Notes: a model not told the origin generated them from the sequence alone. A stretch of 64,000 nucleotides of DNA from Obesumbacterium proteus (GCF_001586165.1 NZ_CP014608.1:3224001-3288000); one strand, 5' to 3'. Shown: positions 24,988 through 33,687, counted from the stretch's first letter. Numbers and translations: made by a program.

Positions 24988-25397
24988 TTATGGGTTCGAT
25001 GTTGTGAATTTGGCTACTGGATCACAAAGCGTGGCGTATAGGGCAGGGAGAGCTACTCATGCGCGCAGTGAAATATTTGCAGATAGAAGCGAACGACTCG
25101 ATCAAAGCGAAAAGCCGATGCTCTTCGGTGTGGCAAAAAACCTAGCGTTAAATAACAGCGTAGGGGTTTTTAATATTAAACGATGCTGGAATAAAACTCG
25201 CGGATTTGTTATTTTAAGGTTTATCTTAGTGTTATGTTTAAAATAAACCCTCAATCTTCACACTCTCTCCATAATTGCCTGTTTTTTGGTTTTTCTCCTT
25301 TCGTTTATTTACTCAGCGTGTAACTACTATATATTTAGACCTATAGACTTAATTCCATCAACGCAACAACGAACACACTATTTGAGGAATCATAATT
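24988..25397 (+). other. intergenic region with terminator-like hairpin (possible transcript)
   Basis: A 410-bp gap before spy. It contains an imperfect hairpin at about 25135-25174 (AAAAACCTA on the left, TAGG then GGTTTTT on the right, inner GTT/AAC with bulges) ending in a T-run on the plus strand. No plausible gene ends there: the 80-codon frame covering it has no ribosome site. A short RNA between about 25000 and 25175 is possible. The last 100 bp should hold the spy promoter; no CpxR or BaeR box was confidently seen. Confidence 0.35.
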
Positions 25398-25916
25398 ATG
25401 CGTAAATTAACTGCTTTAATGTTGGCATCATCTCTGGCTCTGGGCGCTTCAATGGCAAACGCGGCTGAAACCACCGCAACACCAACAACCCCAGCGGCTC
25501 CAGTTGCAACCAAGGCTGACGGCGCACCAATGATGATGCATCATCAGATGGGCAAACAAGGCCCGCGCCACGGCGGTATGTTTGAAGGCTTGAAGCTGAC
25601 AGACCAGCAGCGTGAGCAAATGAAAACCATCGCTAAAGAGTTCCGCTCTGAGCACAAAAAGCCAATGATGGGCGAGCATTTCAAAGATATGCATAAGCTG
25701 GTTGCCAGCGATAAATTTGATGAAAGCGCAGCGCGTGCACAGATCGAAGCCAACAACAAAGAGCGCAACGATATGATGCTGGAACGCATGAAGATGGAAA
25801 ACAAAATGTATAATGTTCTGACCCCAGAACAGAAAAAAGAATTTAACCAGAATTTCGAAAAACGTATCGAAAAAATGGAACAGCGTCACGCCGCAATGGT
25901 TGCCGGTGAGCAATAA
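25398..25916 (+). CDS. spy: periplasmic ATP-independent chaperone Spy
   Basis: 172 residues (E. coli Spy 161). Signal peptide MRKLTALMLASSLALGAS...NAA, then a Met/His-rich stretch (PMMMHHQMGKQGPRHGG) and the two LTxxQ motifs LTDQQ and LTPEQ of the Spy/CpxP fold. Works in the periplasm as a cradle-shaped dimer that binds unfolded proteins. Induced in E. coli by Cpx and Bae upon envelope stress. The Met/His cluster may also bind copper or zinc (inference). AGGAATCATAATT precedes the ATG. Confidence 0.94.
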   Translation: MRKLTALMLASSLALGASMANAAETTATPTTPAAPVATKADGAPMMMHHQMGKQGPRHGGMFEGLKLTDQQREQMKTIAKEFRSEHKKPMMGEHFKDMHKLVASDKFDESAARAQIEANNKERNDMMLERMKMENKMYNVLTPEQKKEFNQNFEKRIEKMEQRHAAMVAGEQ

Positions 25917-25945
25917 TTTCTAAACAGCGACCATGCAAAATATAG

Positions 25946-25972
25946 AGCCTCCCTTGTGGAGGCTTTTTTGTT
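25946..25972 (+). terminator. Rho-independent terminator of spy
   Basis: Arms AGCCTCC (25946-25952) and GGAGGCT (25958-25964), then TTTTTT. Confidence 0.93.
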
Positions 25973-26157
25973 TCTTATTATTGAGTACTTAAGATAGATA
26001 TCAGTACGAAATTCCTTTCCGTGATCCAAATCTTATTTCTTCATTTTCATCGTCTATCGCAGTAATGGGGTAATGTTGCTAAAACGTTACCATCTCTTTG
26101 TGTTATCTTTAAAGATAGCCACAGCGTTATCAGGAGATTGTTTCCGGCTGATGAGCA

Positions 26158-26173
26158 TTCGTTCTAGAACGAA
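26158..26173. promoter_or_regulatory. 16-bp perfect palindrome upstream of acnA
   Basis: TTCGTTCTAGAACGAA is a perfect palindrome 63 bp before the acnA start, in the 264-bp gap after the spy terminator. The factor is unknown; it does not match the CRP, FNR or Fur patterns. A candidate operator or mRNA hairpin in the acnA leader. Confidence 0.45.
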
Positions 26174-26236
26174 ACTGTATCCGAGGTGCTCAGCGCCGAG
26201 AAACACCGCTTAAAGCATGATAAGGAAGGAGAAGCT

Positions 26237-28936
26237 ATGTCATCCGATCGTCAAAATCGTCTGAGCCAGCCACATCTTGCCCAGCAATGTCAGAAAACAC
26301 TGAGTGCCCTAGATATCGAGTACCACTATTACAGTTTGCCTGAGCTAGAAAAACAGCTGGGCGATATCCGCCAACTGCCTAAATCGATGAAAGTTCTGCT
26401 GGAAAACCTGCTGCGTCACCTTGATGGTGAAAGCGTGCTGCCGGAAGATTTACAGGCGATTGTCGATTGGGTGAAAACCGGCCATGCCGACAGAGAGATA
26501 GCCTATCGACCTGCACGCGTTCTGATGCAGGATTTCACCGGCGTGCCCGCGGTAGTTGACCTTGCTGCCATGCGTGAGGCCGTGACTCGTTTGGGTGGCA
26601 ACGTGGAGCAAGTTAATCCGTTATCGCCCGTAGATCTGGTTATTGACCATTCGGTGACCGTTGACCATTTTGGTAATGAGCAAGCCTTTGGTGAAAACGT
26701 TGAGTTAGAGATGGAGCGCAACCACGAGCGCTATATTTTCCTGCGCTGGGGGCAAAAAGCCTTTGACCGTTTTCGCGTGGTGCCACCGGGAACCGGTATT
26801 TGTCATCAGGTCAACCTTGAGTATTTAGGGCAGGCTGTTTGGCATGAGGAGCAAAATGGCCAGCGGGTCGCCTATCCCGATACGCTTGTCGGGACTGATT
26901 CGCACACCACCATGATTAACGGCCTTGGGGTTTTAGGCTGGGGCGTGGGCGGTATTGAAGCTGAGGCGGCCATGTTAGGGCAGCCGGTATCGATGCTGAT
27001 CCCTGACGTAGTCGGCTTTAAACTCACAGGAAAACTGCGCGAAGGTATTACCGCCACGGATTTGGTGCTGACCGTTACGCAAATGCTGCGTAAACATGGC
27101 GTAGTGGGCAAATTCGTTGAGTTTTACGGTGATGGATTAGCCGATTTGCCGCTGGCTGACCGCGCAACGATCGGTAATATGTCGCCTGAGTTTGGTGCCA
27201 CCTGTGGATTTTTCCCCGTTGATGAAGTGACCCTAGGCTATATGCGCCTGAGTGGGCGCAGTGAAGAACAGATCGCGCTGGTTGAAGCCTATTGCAAAGC
27301 GCAAGGTCTATGGCGTCATACCGGTGATGAACCGGTATTTACCAGTACATTATCGCTGGATATGAGCACGGTTGAGTCAAGTTTGGCTGGGCCAAAGCGC
27401 CCACAAGATCGTGTGCCGTTACCTAAGGTTCCACAGGCTTTTCAGGCGGCGACAGAGCTAGAAATCAGCAGCCAAAAAAATCGCGTGGAATTCGAAGAAT
27501 TCACGTTGGCGGGAGAAAAACATCGCTTAACGCATGGCGCGGTGGTGATTGCAGCGATCACCTCATGTACCAACACCTCAAATCCAAGCGTGCTGATGGC
27601 GGCGGGTTTGTTGGCGAAAAAAGCGGTGGAGAAAGGTTTAGCGCGGCAGCCATGGGTGAAAACGTCGCTGGCACCGGGATCGAAAGTGGTGACCGATTAT
27701 CTGGATGCGGCGGGTTTGACGCCTTATCTTGAACAGCTCGGCTTCAATCTGGTTGGCTATGGCTGTACTACCTGTATTGGTAACTCCGGCCCATTGCCTG
27801 AGCCAATAGAAACGGCCATTAAAGCGGGCGATCTCACCGTTGGCGCAGTACTGTCGGGTAACCGTAACTTTGAAGGGCGCATTCATCCTCTGGTAAAAAC
27901 TAACTGGCTGGCATCTCCTCCGCTGGTGGTGGCCTATGCGCTGGCGGGGAATATGAACGTGAATCTCTCCGCCGATCCACTCGGCAACGACGCGCAGGGC
28001 AAACCGGTTTATTTGAAGGATATCTGGCCAAGCGGGCAGGAGATCGCCAATGCGGTTGAGATGGTTAAAACCGATATGTTCCGCAAGGAGTACGCGCAGG
28101 TCTTTGACGGTGATGCGGTATGGCAGGGGATTCAGGTGAAAGGCTCAGCCACTTATGATTGGCAGGAGGATTCCACTTACATTCGCCATCCACCATTTTT
28201 CAGCACCATGCAGGCAGAACCTGAACCGGTGAAAGATATTCACGGCGCTCGGGTGTTGGCGATGCTAGGCGACTCTGTGACCACCGACCATATTTCGCCC
28301 GCGGGTAATATCAAAGCGGAAAGTCCAGCAGGACGCTATCTGCTGGGACACGGCGTAGAGCGCAAAGATTTTAACTCTTACGGTTCACGCCGCGGCAATC
28401 ATGAAGTGATGATGCGAGGGACGTTCGCCAATATTCGTATCCGTAACGAAATGGTGCCTAACGTAGAGGGCGGAGTGACGCGTCATATTCCGACCCAGCA
28501 ACAGATGGCGATCTATGACGCGGCGATGAAATACCAAGAAGAGAACGTGCCGCTCGCCGTGATTGCTGGTAAAGAGTATGGCTCGGGTTCGAGCCGTGAC
28601 TGGGCAGCAAAAGGCCCGCGCTTGCTGGGTGTTCGCGTGGTCATTGCAGAGTCATTTGAACGTATTCACCGTTCAAACCTGATTGGTATGGGCATTCTCC
28701 CGTTAGAATTCCCGCAGGGGGTAACGCGTAAAACGCTTAATCTGACCGGAGATGAAACGCTGGATATCAGTGGATTACAACACCTCACCACCGGACAAAC
28801 GATTGACGTCACGATCACCTATGCTGATGGGCGGCGTGAAGTGGTGCCAATCCGATGCCGAATCGATACCGGAAACGAGCTGGCCTATTACCGCAACGAC
28901 GGCATTTTGCACTATGTGATCAGGAAAATGCTGTGA
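26237..28936 (+). CDS. acnA: aconitate hydratase A (AcnA)
   Basis: 899 residues from ATG 26237, which has AAGGAGAAG; the frame stays open 17 codons upstream, but E. coli AcnA (891 aa) starts here too (MSS). Cluster ligands are visible in AITSCTNTSNPSV and GYGCTTCIGNSG (three Cys). The swivel domain holds KEYGSGSSRDWAAKGP. Interconverts citrate and isocitrate; the apo-form of this class binds mRNA as a stress switch. In E. coli acnA is induced by oxidative stress and in stationary phase. The gene ends in a 17-bp tandem repeat. Confidence 0.97.
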   Translation: MSSDRQNRLSQPHLAQQCQKTLSALDIEYHYYSLPELEKQLGDIRQLPKSMKVLLENLLRHLDGESVLPEDLQAIVDWVKTGHADREIAYRPARVLMQDFTGVPAVVDLAAMREAVTRLGGNVEQVNPLSPVDLVIDHSVTVDHFGNEQAFGENVELEMERNHERYIFLRWGQKAFDRFRVVPPGTGICHQVNLEYLGQAVWHEEQNGQRVAYPDTLVGTDSHTTMINGLGVLGWGVGGIEAEAAMLGQPVSMLIPDVVGFKLTGKLREGITATDLVLTVTQMLRKHGVVGKFVEFYGDGLADLPLADRATIGNMSPEFGATCGFFPVDEVTLGYMRLSGRSEEQIALVEAYCKAQGLWRHTGDEPVFTSTLSLDMSTVESSLAGPKRPQDRVPLPKVPQAFQAATELEISSQKNRVEFEEFTLAGEKHRLTHGAVVIAAITSCTNTSNPSVLMAAGLLAKKAVEKGLARQPWVKTSLAPGSKVVTDYLDAAGLTPYLEQLGFNLVGYGCTTCIGNSGPLPEPIETAIKAGDLTVGAVLSGNRNFEGRIHPLVKTNWLASPPLVVAYALAGNMNVNLSADPLGNDAQGKPVYLKDIWPSGQEIANAVEMVKTDMFRKEYAQVFDGDAVWQGIQVKGSATYDWQEDSTYIRHPPFFSTMQAEPEPVKDIHGARVLAMLGDSVTTDHISPAGNIKAESPAGRYLLGHGVERKDFNSYGSRRGNHEVMMRGTFANIRIRNEMVPNVEGGVTRHIPTQQQMAIYDAAMKYQEENVPLAVIAGKEYGSGSSRDWAAKGPRLLGVRVVIAESFERIHRSNLIGMGILPLEFPQGVTRKTLNLTGDETLDISGLQHLTTGQTIDVTITYADGRREVVPIRCRIDTGNELAYYRNDGILHYVIRKML

Positions 28937-28966
28937 TCAGAAAAATGCTGTGATCAGGAAAATGAA
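28916..28966 (+). repeat. three tandem 17-bp repeats at the acnA 3' end
   Basis: GTGATCAGGAAAATGCT, GTGATCAGAAAAATGCT and GTGATCAGGAAAATGAA follow each other without a gap. The first encodes the last acnA codons and the stop forms at the junction with the second. Seventeen is not a multiple of three, so the expansion sets the stop codon. Confidence 0.9.
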
Positions 28967-28985
28967 GTAGAACGGTAAACATTCT

Positions 28986-29017
28986 ACTTGCCGCGATCGT
29001 TTCTGATTGCGGCAAGT
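28986..29017. terminator. hairpin downstream of acnA
   Basis: Perfect 9-bp arms ACTTGCCGC (28986-28994) and GCGGCAAGT (29009-29017), 50 bp after the acnA stop. No strong T-run; probable terminator or RNA-stabilising hairpin. Confidence 0.5.
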
Positions 29018-29132
29018 GAGAGTAGCAAAGTGCTGATATGTTTTACCGTTAGTGACACTTCTATAAAGCCATTGTTTGATATTGTGATGCTAAAGTGCGG
29101 GATTACGCTCAAATAACTCTTTTGGGGTCAGC

Positions 29133-29984
29133 ATGACAGGCATGAAAAAAGGTACTTGGCGTCAGAATTTATATCGCAGTTTATTCGACACTCACACGGC
29201 CTTTGGTCGCAAAATGGAATTCTTTTGGATCACGATGGCTGTGGCCAGCGTCGTTCTCGTATTTATGGAGTCAGGCGATCCGAAACCGCTGCGTGTGCTG
29301 GTGGCGCGTGAGGATTTAGGACTAAAGCTAGAAGTGTTTTTTACGGCGATATTTACCCTTGAATATCTGCTCCGTTTGCTGACCACGCCTAAACCCAAAA
29401 AATACGCGTCGAGTTTTTTAGGCATTGTCGATCTGCTGACCACGCTTCCGCTCTATTGCTTGCTTCTCTTCCCTAATATGGCCGTTGAGTATGTCACGTT
29501 GCTGCGGCTGCTGCGTGTTTTAAGGGTGTTACGCATCTTCAAAATGCTGCGTTATATGGGCTCTGCGGCGCTGCTGTGGGATAGCATCGTTGGCGTGCGC
29601 AAAAAGCTATTGGTGTTCTTTACCTTTGTGATGATCCTGCTGTGTTTATTTGGCGGGGTGATGTATGTGATTGAAGGCCCTGAACACGGTTTTACCAGCC
29701 TTCCTGTGTCAGTTTATTGGGCGGTAGTCACCATGACGACGGTCGGCTATGGTGACATTACGCCCCATACACCGGCGGGACGTATTCTGGCTTCGGTGTT
29801 GATCTTGATTGGCTACTCTATTATTGCCATCCCAACTGGGGTGTTAACGGCGCATATGACCGAAGTATTGCAGCGTCGGCGCACCGTCCGTCATTGTGAA
29901 CACTGCCATAAATCGGGTCATGACGATGATGCCGTGTATTGTAAGTTTTGCAGTAAACGGCTTAGCAAACAGACCCATGATTAA
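29133..29984 (+). CDS. Kv-like voltage-gated potassium channel with C-terminal zinc ribbon
   Basis: 283 residues. Six membrane segments in Ion_trans layout; S4 carries arginines every third residue (LLRLLRVLRVLRIFKMLR) and the pore has TMTTVGYGDI, the K+ selectivity filter. After S6 (IAIPTGVLTAHM) comes a short tail with CEHC and CKFC, a likely zinc ribbon, where E. coli Kch has an RCK domain instead. It sits where kch sits in E. coli (near yciI, clsA and yciU) but is not the same architecture. Gate trigger unknown. GGGG site before ATG 29133. Confidence 0.88.
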   Translation: MTGMKKGTWRQNLYRSLFDTHTAFGRKMEFFWITMAVASVVLVFMESGDPKPLRVLVAREDLGLKLEVFFTAIFTLEYLLRLLTTPKPKKYASSFLGIVDLLTTLPLYCLLLFPNMAVEYVTLLRLLRVLRVLRIFKMLRYMGSAALLWDSIVGVRKKLLVFFTFVMILLCLFGGVMYVIEGPEHGFTSLPVSVYWAVVTMTTVGYGDITPHTPAGRILASVLILIGYSIIAIPTGVLTAHMTEVLQRRRTVRHCEHCHKSGHDDDAVYCKFCSKRLSKQTHD

Positions 29985-29988
29985 AACA

Positions 29989-30016
29989 AAAACGCACAGC
30001 CTGAGCTGTGCGTTTT
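29989..30016. terminator. bidirectional terminator
   Basis: Perfect 12-bp arms AAAACGCACAGC and GCTGTGCGTTTT around CTGA, between the convergent channel gene and yciU. Confidence 0.93.
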
Positions 30017-30039
30017 GATTAGCGTTAAGTGGGGAAAAC

Positions 30040-30366
30040 TTACTCTTTCCACAAAATATGGCAAAGCTTGTGATCTTTCTCGCGGCAAATCAGTACGCGA
30101 GCAAACACATCGGTGATGTCTTCTGATTCGCCATCGGTTAAACCAATCACCACTTCAACGAAGAAGTCAGGGTTCAAGTCGAAATCAACGTGATCTTTCC
30201 AGTCTTCGGCGGGATCAAATAACTCTGCTGCGCCGCGCTCTTCAAACTGCAGGTTAAACAGAATAACGTCAGCAGGGTCGAGGTTATCGACGGCCAGTTC
30301 AAGAAAAATGTCGTAAGCCTGATCTAAGGCTTCATCTTCGGTGAGTCGATTGTCTAAATCCATCAT
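30040..30366 (-). CDS. yciU: YciU (DUF440, HI1450-like) protein
   Basis: 108 residues, very acidic and DNA-mimic-like. Nearly identical to E. coli YciU by memory: LDNRLTEDEALDQAYDIFLE, then NLDPADVILFNLQFEERGAA and FARVLICREKDHKLCHI. The family fold resembles a dsDNA mimic, possibly binding HU-like proteins. Two ATGs in tandem; the first is used. Lies 42 bp downstream of clsA on the same strand, the same order as in E. coli, so co-transcription is likely. Confidence 0.95.
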   Translation of the reverse strand: MMDLDNRLTEDEALDQAYDIFLELAVDNLDPADVILFNLQFEERGAAELFDPAEDWKDHVDFDLNPDFFVEVVIGLTDGESEDITDVFARVLICREKDHKLCHILWKE

Positions 30367-30408
30367 AAGAGTGTCCTGTACTGTCTCGTCATCAATTAGC
30401 CAAGCTAT

Positions 30409-31869
30409 TTACAGCAATGGGCTGAAAAAGTAAAACAGTCGTTCAACAACGCGCTGCCACAGCGGACGTTTTAGCCATTCAGCGTGGTCAAGCAGGGTTG
30501 AACGGGCAATATAATCGTCTTGCACGCAGGCTAAGTCAGCGCCGAAACCGTCGTCGTCAATCACTAAAGTGATTTCAAAATTCAGCCACAGGCTACGCAT
30601 ATCCAGATTAACCGTGCCGACCAAACTCAGCTGACCATCGACTAATACACTCTTGGTATGCAGCAGACCGCCTTCAAACTGATAGATCTTAACGCCCGCT
30701 TCCAGCAGTTCGGTGAAGAATGAGCGGCTGGCCCAGCCCACCATCATGGAGTCGTTTTTCTTCGGTACGATGATAGAAACATCAACGCCACGCTGCGCCG
30801 CGGTGCAAATGGCATGCAGTAAATCATCGCTCGGCACGAAATAAGGCGTGGTCATGATGAGCTGTTCGCGCGCGGAATAGACCGAGGTCAGCAGCGCTTG
30901 ATGGATCAGTTCATCAGGAAAGCCTGGGCCAGAAGCAATAACCTGAATGGTATGTCCTGATTCTTCTTCGAACGGCAGAGAATGATATTCCGGCTCCGGT
31001 GGCAAAATACGCTTACCGGTTTCAATTTCCCAATCACAGGAAAAAATGATGCCCATGGTCGTTGCCACGGGGCCTTCCATGCGCGCCATCACGTCAATCC
31101 ATTGCCCAACACCGGCATCTTGTTTAAAGAAACGCGGGTCAACCAGATTCATGCTGCCGGTATAGGCGATAAAATTATCGATTAAAACCACTTTGCGGTG
31201 CTGACGTAAATCCATGCGGCGTAAAAAGACACGCATCAGGTTCACCTTCAGCGCTTCAACAACTTCAACGCCTGCGTTACGCATCATGGCAGGATAAGGG
31301 CTACGGAAGAAGGTGACACTGCCAGCAGAGTCGAGCAGCAATCGACAATGAACGCCGCGTCTCGCCGCCGCCATCAACGATTCGGCAACCTGATCGGCTA
31401 ATCCACCGGGCTGCCAAATATAAAAGACCATCTCAATGTTGCTGCGTGCCAGTTCGATATCACGAATTAAGGCTTTGAGCGTATCGTCGCTGGTGGTCAG
31501 CAACTGTAGCTGGTTGCCCTTAACGCCCGCGATCCCCTGACGACGTTCACACAGTTGAAACAGCGGGGCGGCGACTTCGCTATTCCCTGTCGCAAAAATA
31601 GATTTACAGTTTTTAAGGTCGGCTAACCAATGCGCCGTCGATGGCCACATCGCTTTAGCGCGCTCGGCACGCCTTTTCCCTAAGTGAAGTTCTCCGAATG
31701 ACAGGTAAGCGATGATCCCCACCAGTGGCAGAATATAGATGATGAGCAACCAAGCCATCGCGGAGGGAACCGCACGGCGCTTCATCAAAATGCGAAGTGT
31801 CACGCTGGCAATAAGTAACCAGTAGCCAAAAATCGTAAGCCAGCTAATTACGGTATAAAACGTTGTCAT
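30409..31869 (-). CDS. clsA: cardiolipin synthase A
   Basis: 486 residues, the E. coli length. Two N-terminal membrane helices (first 60 residues) and two phospholipase-D domains with HKD motifs QHRKVVLIDNFIAYTGS and LHTKSVLVDGQLSLVGT. It condenses two phosphatidylglycerols to cardiolipin and glycerol at the inner membrane. The yciU gene follows immediately. ATG at 31869; the best ribosome site (AGGA) is rather distant. Confidence 0.97.
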   Translation of the reverse strand: MTTFYTVISWLTIFGYWLLIASVTLRILMKRRAVPSAMAWLLIIYILPLVGIIAYLSFGELHLGKRRAERAKAMWPSTAHWLADLKNCKSIFATGNSEVAAPLFQLCERRQGIAGVKGNQLQLLTTSDDTLKALIRDIELARSNIEMVFYIWQPGGLADQVAESLMAAARRGVHCRLLLDSAGSVTFFRSPYPAMMRNAGVEVVEALKVNLMRVFLRRMDLRQHRKVVLIDNFIAYTGSMNLVDPRFFKQDAGVGQWIDVMARMEGPVATTMGIIFSCDWEIETGKRILPPEPEYHSLPFEEESGHTIQVIASGPGFPDELIHQALLTSVYSAREQLIMTTPYFVPSDDLLHAICTAAQRGVDVSIIVPKKNDSMMVGWASRSFFTELLEAGVKIYQFEGGLLHTKSVLVDGQLSLVGTVNLDMRSLWLNFEITLVIDDDGFGADLACVQDDYIARSTLLDHAEWLKRPLWQRVVERLFYFFSPLL

Positions 31870-32119
31870 AAAGGCGAGTTGTCCTTTCGCAAAAAAGCGT
31901 TATCTCTATTGAGTTTACGCACTGTTGTTGAAAGGTAAAACCTTTTCGCGGATAAAAGTCATCGATTTAAAATTCGTATTAATTTACAGCTTGTAACATT
32001 GAGACAAAACTTTGGCTGTGATGTGCGGAGGATTTGCACCGAAGAAGGCAAATCGATTGTGTGACAAATATCACTATAGGTTTATAATGCCCGCGCACTT
32101 ACCCAGAGAGACGTTTGTC

Positions 32120-32296
32120 ATGCGACGTAGTAGAAATGAAGTAGGGCGCTGGCGCATGTTGCGTCAGGTACACCGTCGACGCAGTTGCTGGTTAGAAGGC
32201 CAATCCCGCAGAAACCGACACATCTATAGTGTTCGCCGCTTACACAAAATTCAGCATCATCGGTCATTGCTGTATTCTGTGGCTTACGAGTGGTAG
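32120..32296 (+). CDS. yciY: small basic protein YciY
   Basis: 58 residues starting MRRSRNEVGRWRMLRQ, matching E. coli YciY (57 aa) by memory (RSR.EVGRWRM.RQ, SRWLEGQSRRN). Very rich in Arg; function unknown. The reading frame extends upstream to 32012, but AGAGAG precedes this ATG at a good distance and the homology begins here. It lies divergent from clsA, as in E. coli. Confidence 0.82.
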   Translation: MRRSRNEVGRWRMLRQVHRRRSCWLEGQSRRNRHIYSVRRLHKIQHHRSLLYSVAYEW

Positions 32297-32298
32297 AA

Positions 32299-32325
32299 AA
32301 AATTCAGCCCCGCATCGCGGGGCTG
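32299..32325 (-). terminator. terminator of the Dps-family gene
   Basis: Perfect 9-bp arms CAGCCCCGC (32305-32313) and GCGGGGCTG (32317-32325); read on the minus strand the hairpin is followed by a run of T. It sits 20 bp past the minus-strand stop. Confidence 0.85.
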
Positions 32326-32345
32326 GAGCAAGACTTCAAACAGGA

Positions 32346-32837
32346 TTATTTGCCCAGATAGGCATTTAACATCCAAACCTGTTTTTCCTGTTCTTTGATG
32401 TAATCGCTCATCAAAGAAGACGTCCCTTCGTCGCCGGCTTCGCTCGCCAACTCTAAAATTTCACGCTGCTGCGTCAGCAGAATGGAATAGCCCGACAGCA
32501 AACCTTTCAACGTCCCTTTATCGTCGGTCACGTTGGTATCTTCTTTAATATCCGCCGTTTTCAGATATTCGCTGAACGCGTGACGAGGCTGATAGCCCAG
32601 CGTCAGGATACGTTCGGCAAGCTCATCGACTTTCAGCAGCAGATCGTTATAGGTTTCTTCAAACTTCACGTGCAGTTCAAAGAACTGTGGTCCGGTGATA
32701 TTCCAATGATAGCCGCGCACGTTCATGTACAACACTTGGTAGTTGCCGAGCAGGCTATTGAGGGCTTCTGCCAGTTTGGCAGATTGTTTGGTATCTAGAC
32801 CAATGTGGGATTTTGTCGCTTTTTTCGTTGTCGCCAT
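32346..32837 (-). CDS. Dps-family ferritin-like stress protein
   Basis: 163 residues from ATG 32837; the frame is open 38 codons farther upstream, but that segment contains no homology. Family landmarks: MNVRGYHWNITGPQFFELHVKFEETYNDL, which includes the ferroxidase His/Asp/Glu of the dimer interface, and AERILTLGYQPRH. The Lys-rich start (ATTKKATKSH) could bind DNA. It is closer to the NapA/MrgA-type branch than to E. coli Dps itself. Forms 12-mers that oxidise Fe(II) with peroxide. Region upstream has the palindrome AATCGATATCGATT (32884-32897). Confidence 0.9.
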   Translation of the reverse strand: MATTKKATKSHIGLDTKQSAKLAEALNSLLGNYQVLYMNVRGYHWNITGPQFFELHVKFEETYNDLLLKVDELAERILTLGYQPRHAFSEYLKTADIKEDTNVTDDKGTLKGLLSGYSILLTQQREILELASEAGDEGTSSLMSDYIKEQEKQVWMLNAYLGK

Positions 32838-33204
32838 AATCGTGAATTCCTCATTATTCGGTGAAAGTGAAACATCCGTAATAAATCGATATCGATTTTT
32901 TGACTCTGAGCGCGGTGGAGAACGTCGCCAACATCGCGTCGGATCATCCAACCTAAAAAAACAGGCTTATATAAACAATAAGTTATCCGTGTTTCCTTGA
33001 GTTCTATCCTGCCAGAGTTGCGGTTTGAGGTCTAGGCTCCGGCAGGCATTTTTATCAATAGCTGCAATAGGCCACGAAAAAGCAGATAAAACCTAGAGAT
33101 GGGCGCTGCTTTTATCAACGATTAAGCAACGTTTTTTCAGCGTTTTGTCGGTTTAATCATCATTTTTGAATCGGCTATTTGTATAACTCATAAGTACTAA
33201 TTAT
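32838..33204. other. intergenic region upstream of the Dps-family gene
   Basis: No gene seen. Contains a 14-bp palindrome AATCGATATCGATT at 32884-32897, about 50 bp before the gene start, which may be a regulatory site. The rest holds only shadow frames. Confidence 0.35.
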
Positions 33205-33362
33205 CAGGATGTTGCGGGGCTCGAGGTTTAAGGGTAGACTGCGCAGCATCACTTGATTGTGACAGAAAAGCGCATTTAGCATTATCAATGGAATCTCCAT
33301 GTAGCCCCGCTAAATGCACTTCTCTGAATTAAGGAAGGCCTGCGCAAGCAGGCCTTTTTTAT
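33205..33362 (+). ncRNA. candidate structured small RNA
   Basis: A plus-strand segment with no gene ends in a strong terminator: AGGCCTGC-GCAA-GCAGGCCT followed by six T (33336-33359). Two long-range pairings lie inside: GCGGGGCT (33214-33221) with AGCCCCGC (33303-33310), and GCATTTAGC (33272-33280) with GCTAAATGC (33309-33317); they overlap by two bases and may be alternative. No ORF with a ribosome site. Both neighbours (yciI and the Dps gene) are on the minus strand, so this terminator is unexplained unless an RNA is made. The start point is a guess. Confidence 0.45.
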
Positions 33363-33390
33363 ATCCAGAATTTGTCTATAACGTCCTGTT

Positions 33391-33687
33391 TTAAAATACT
33401 TTCTTATACGGTACTACGGTAACCGCCTGATACACGCCAGCCGCGACGTAAGGATCAGCATCGGCCCATTCTTTGGCATGCTCTAAGGATTCAAACTCGG
33501 CAATGATAGCGGAACCTAAGAAACCGGCCGCACCGGGATCGTTGGAGTCGATGGCGGGAAGTGGGCCTGCGGTCAGTAGGCGTCCCTCATCACGTAAGAC
33601 CTGCAAGCGAGCCAAATGGTCAGGGCGTGCGGTCATTCGCTTATCCAGCGCGTCGGGAACATCCTGAGAGAAAATGAGATATAACAT
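33391..33687 (-). CDS. yciI: YciI family protein
   Basis: 98 residues from ATG 33687, the E. coli YciI length; an upstream ATG adds 13 unrelated residues. Matches YciI: MLYLIFSQDVPDALDKR, RPDHLARLQVLRDEGRLLTAGPLPA, DSNDPGAAGF and WADADPYVAAGVY. A ferredoxin-like dimer with conserved His/Asp; enzymatic role not settled. In E. coli it also neighbours tonB. Confidence 0.95.
   Translation of the reverse strand: MLYLIFSQDVPDALDKRMTARPDHLARLQVLRDEGRLLTAGPLPAIDSNDPGAAGFLGSAIIAEFESLEHAKEWADADPYVAAGVYQAVTVVPYKKVF

Noticed and set aside
25004..25246. 80-codon plus-strand frame before spy
   Set aside because: No ribosome site and a terminator-like hairpin lies inside it; treated as intergenic.
25449..25913. 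154-codon frame antisense to spy
   Set aside because: Its Phe/His/Leu composition is the mirror of the Lys/Met/Asp-rich spy codons; spy is certain.
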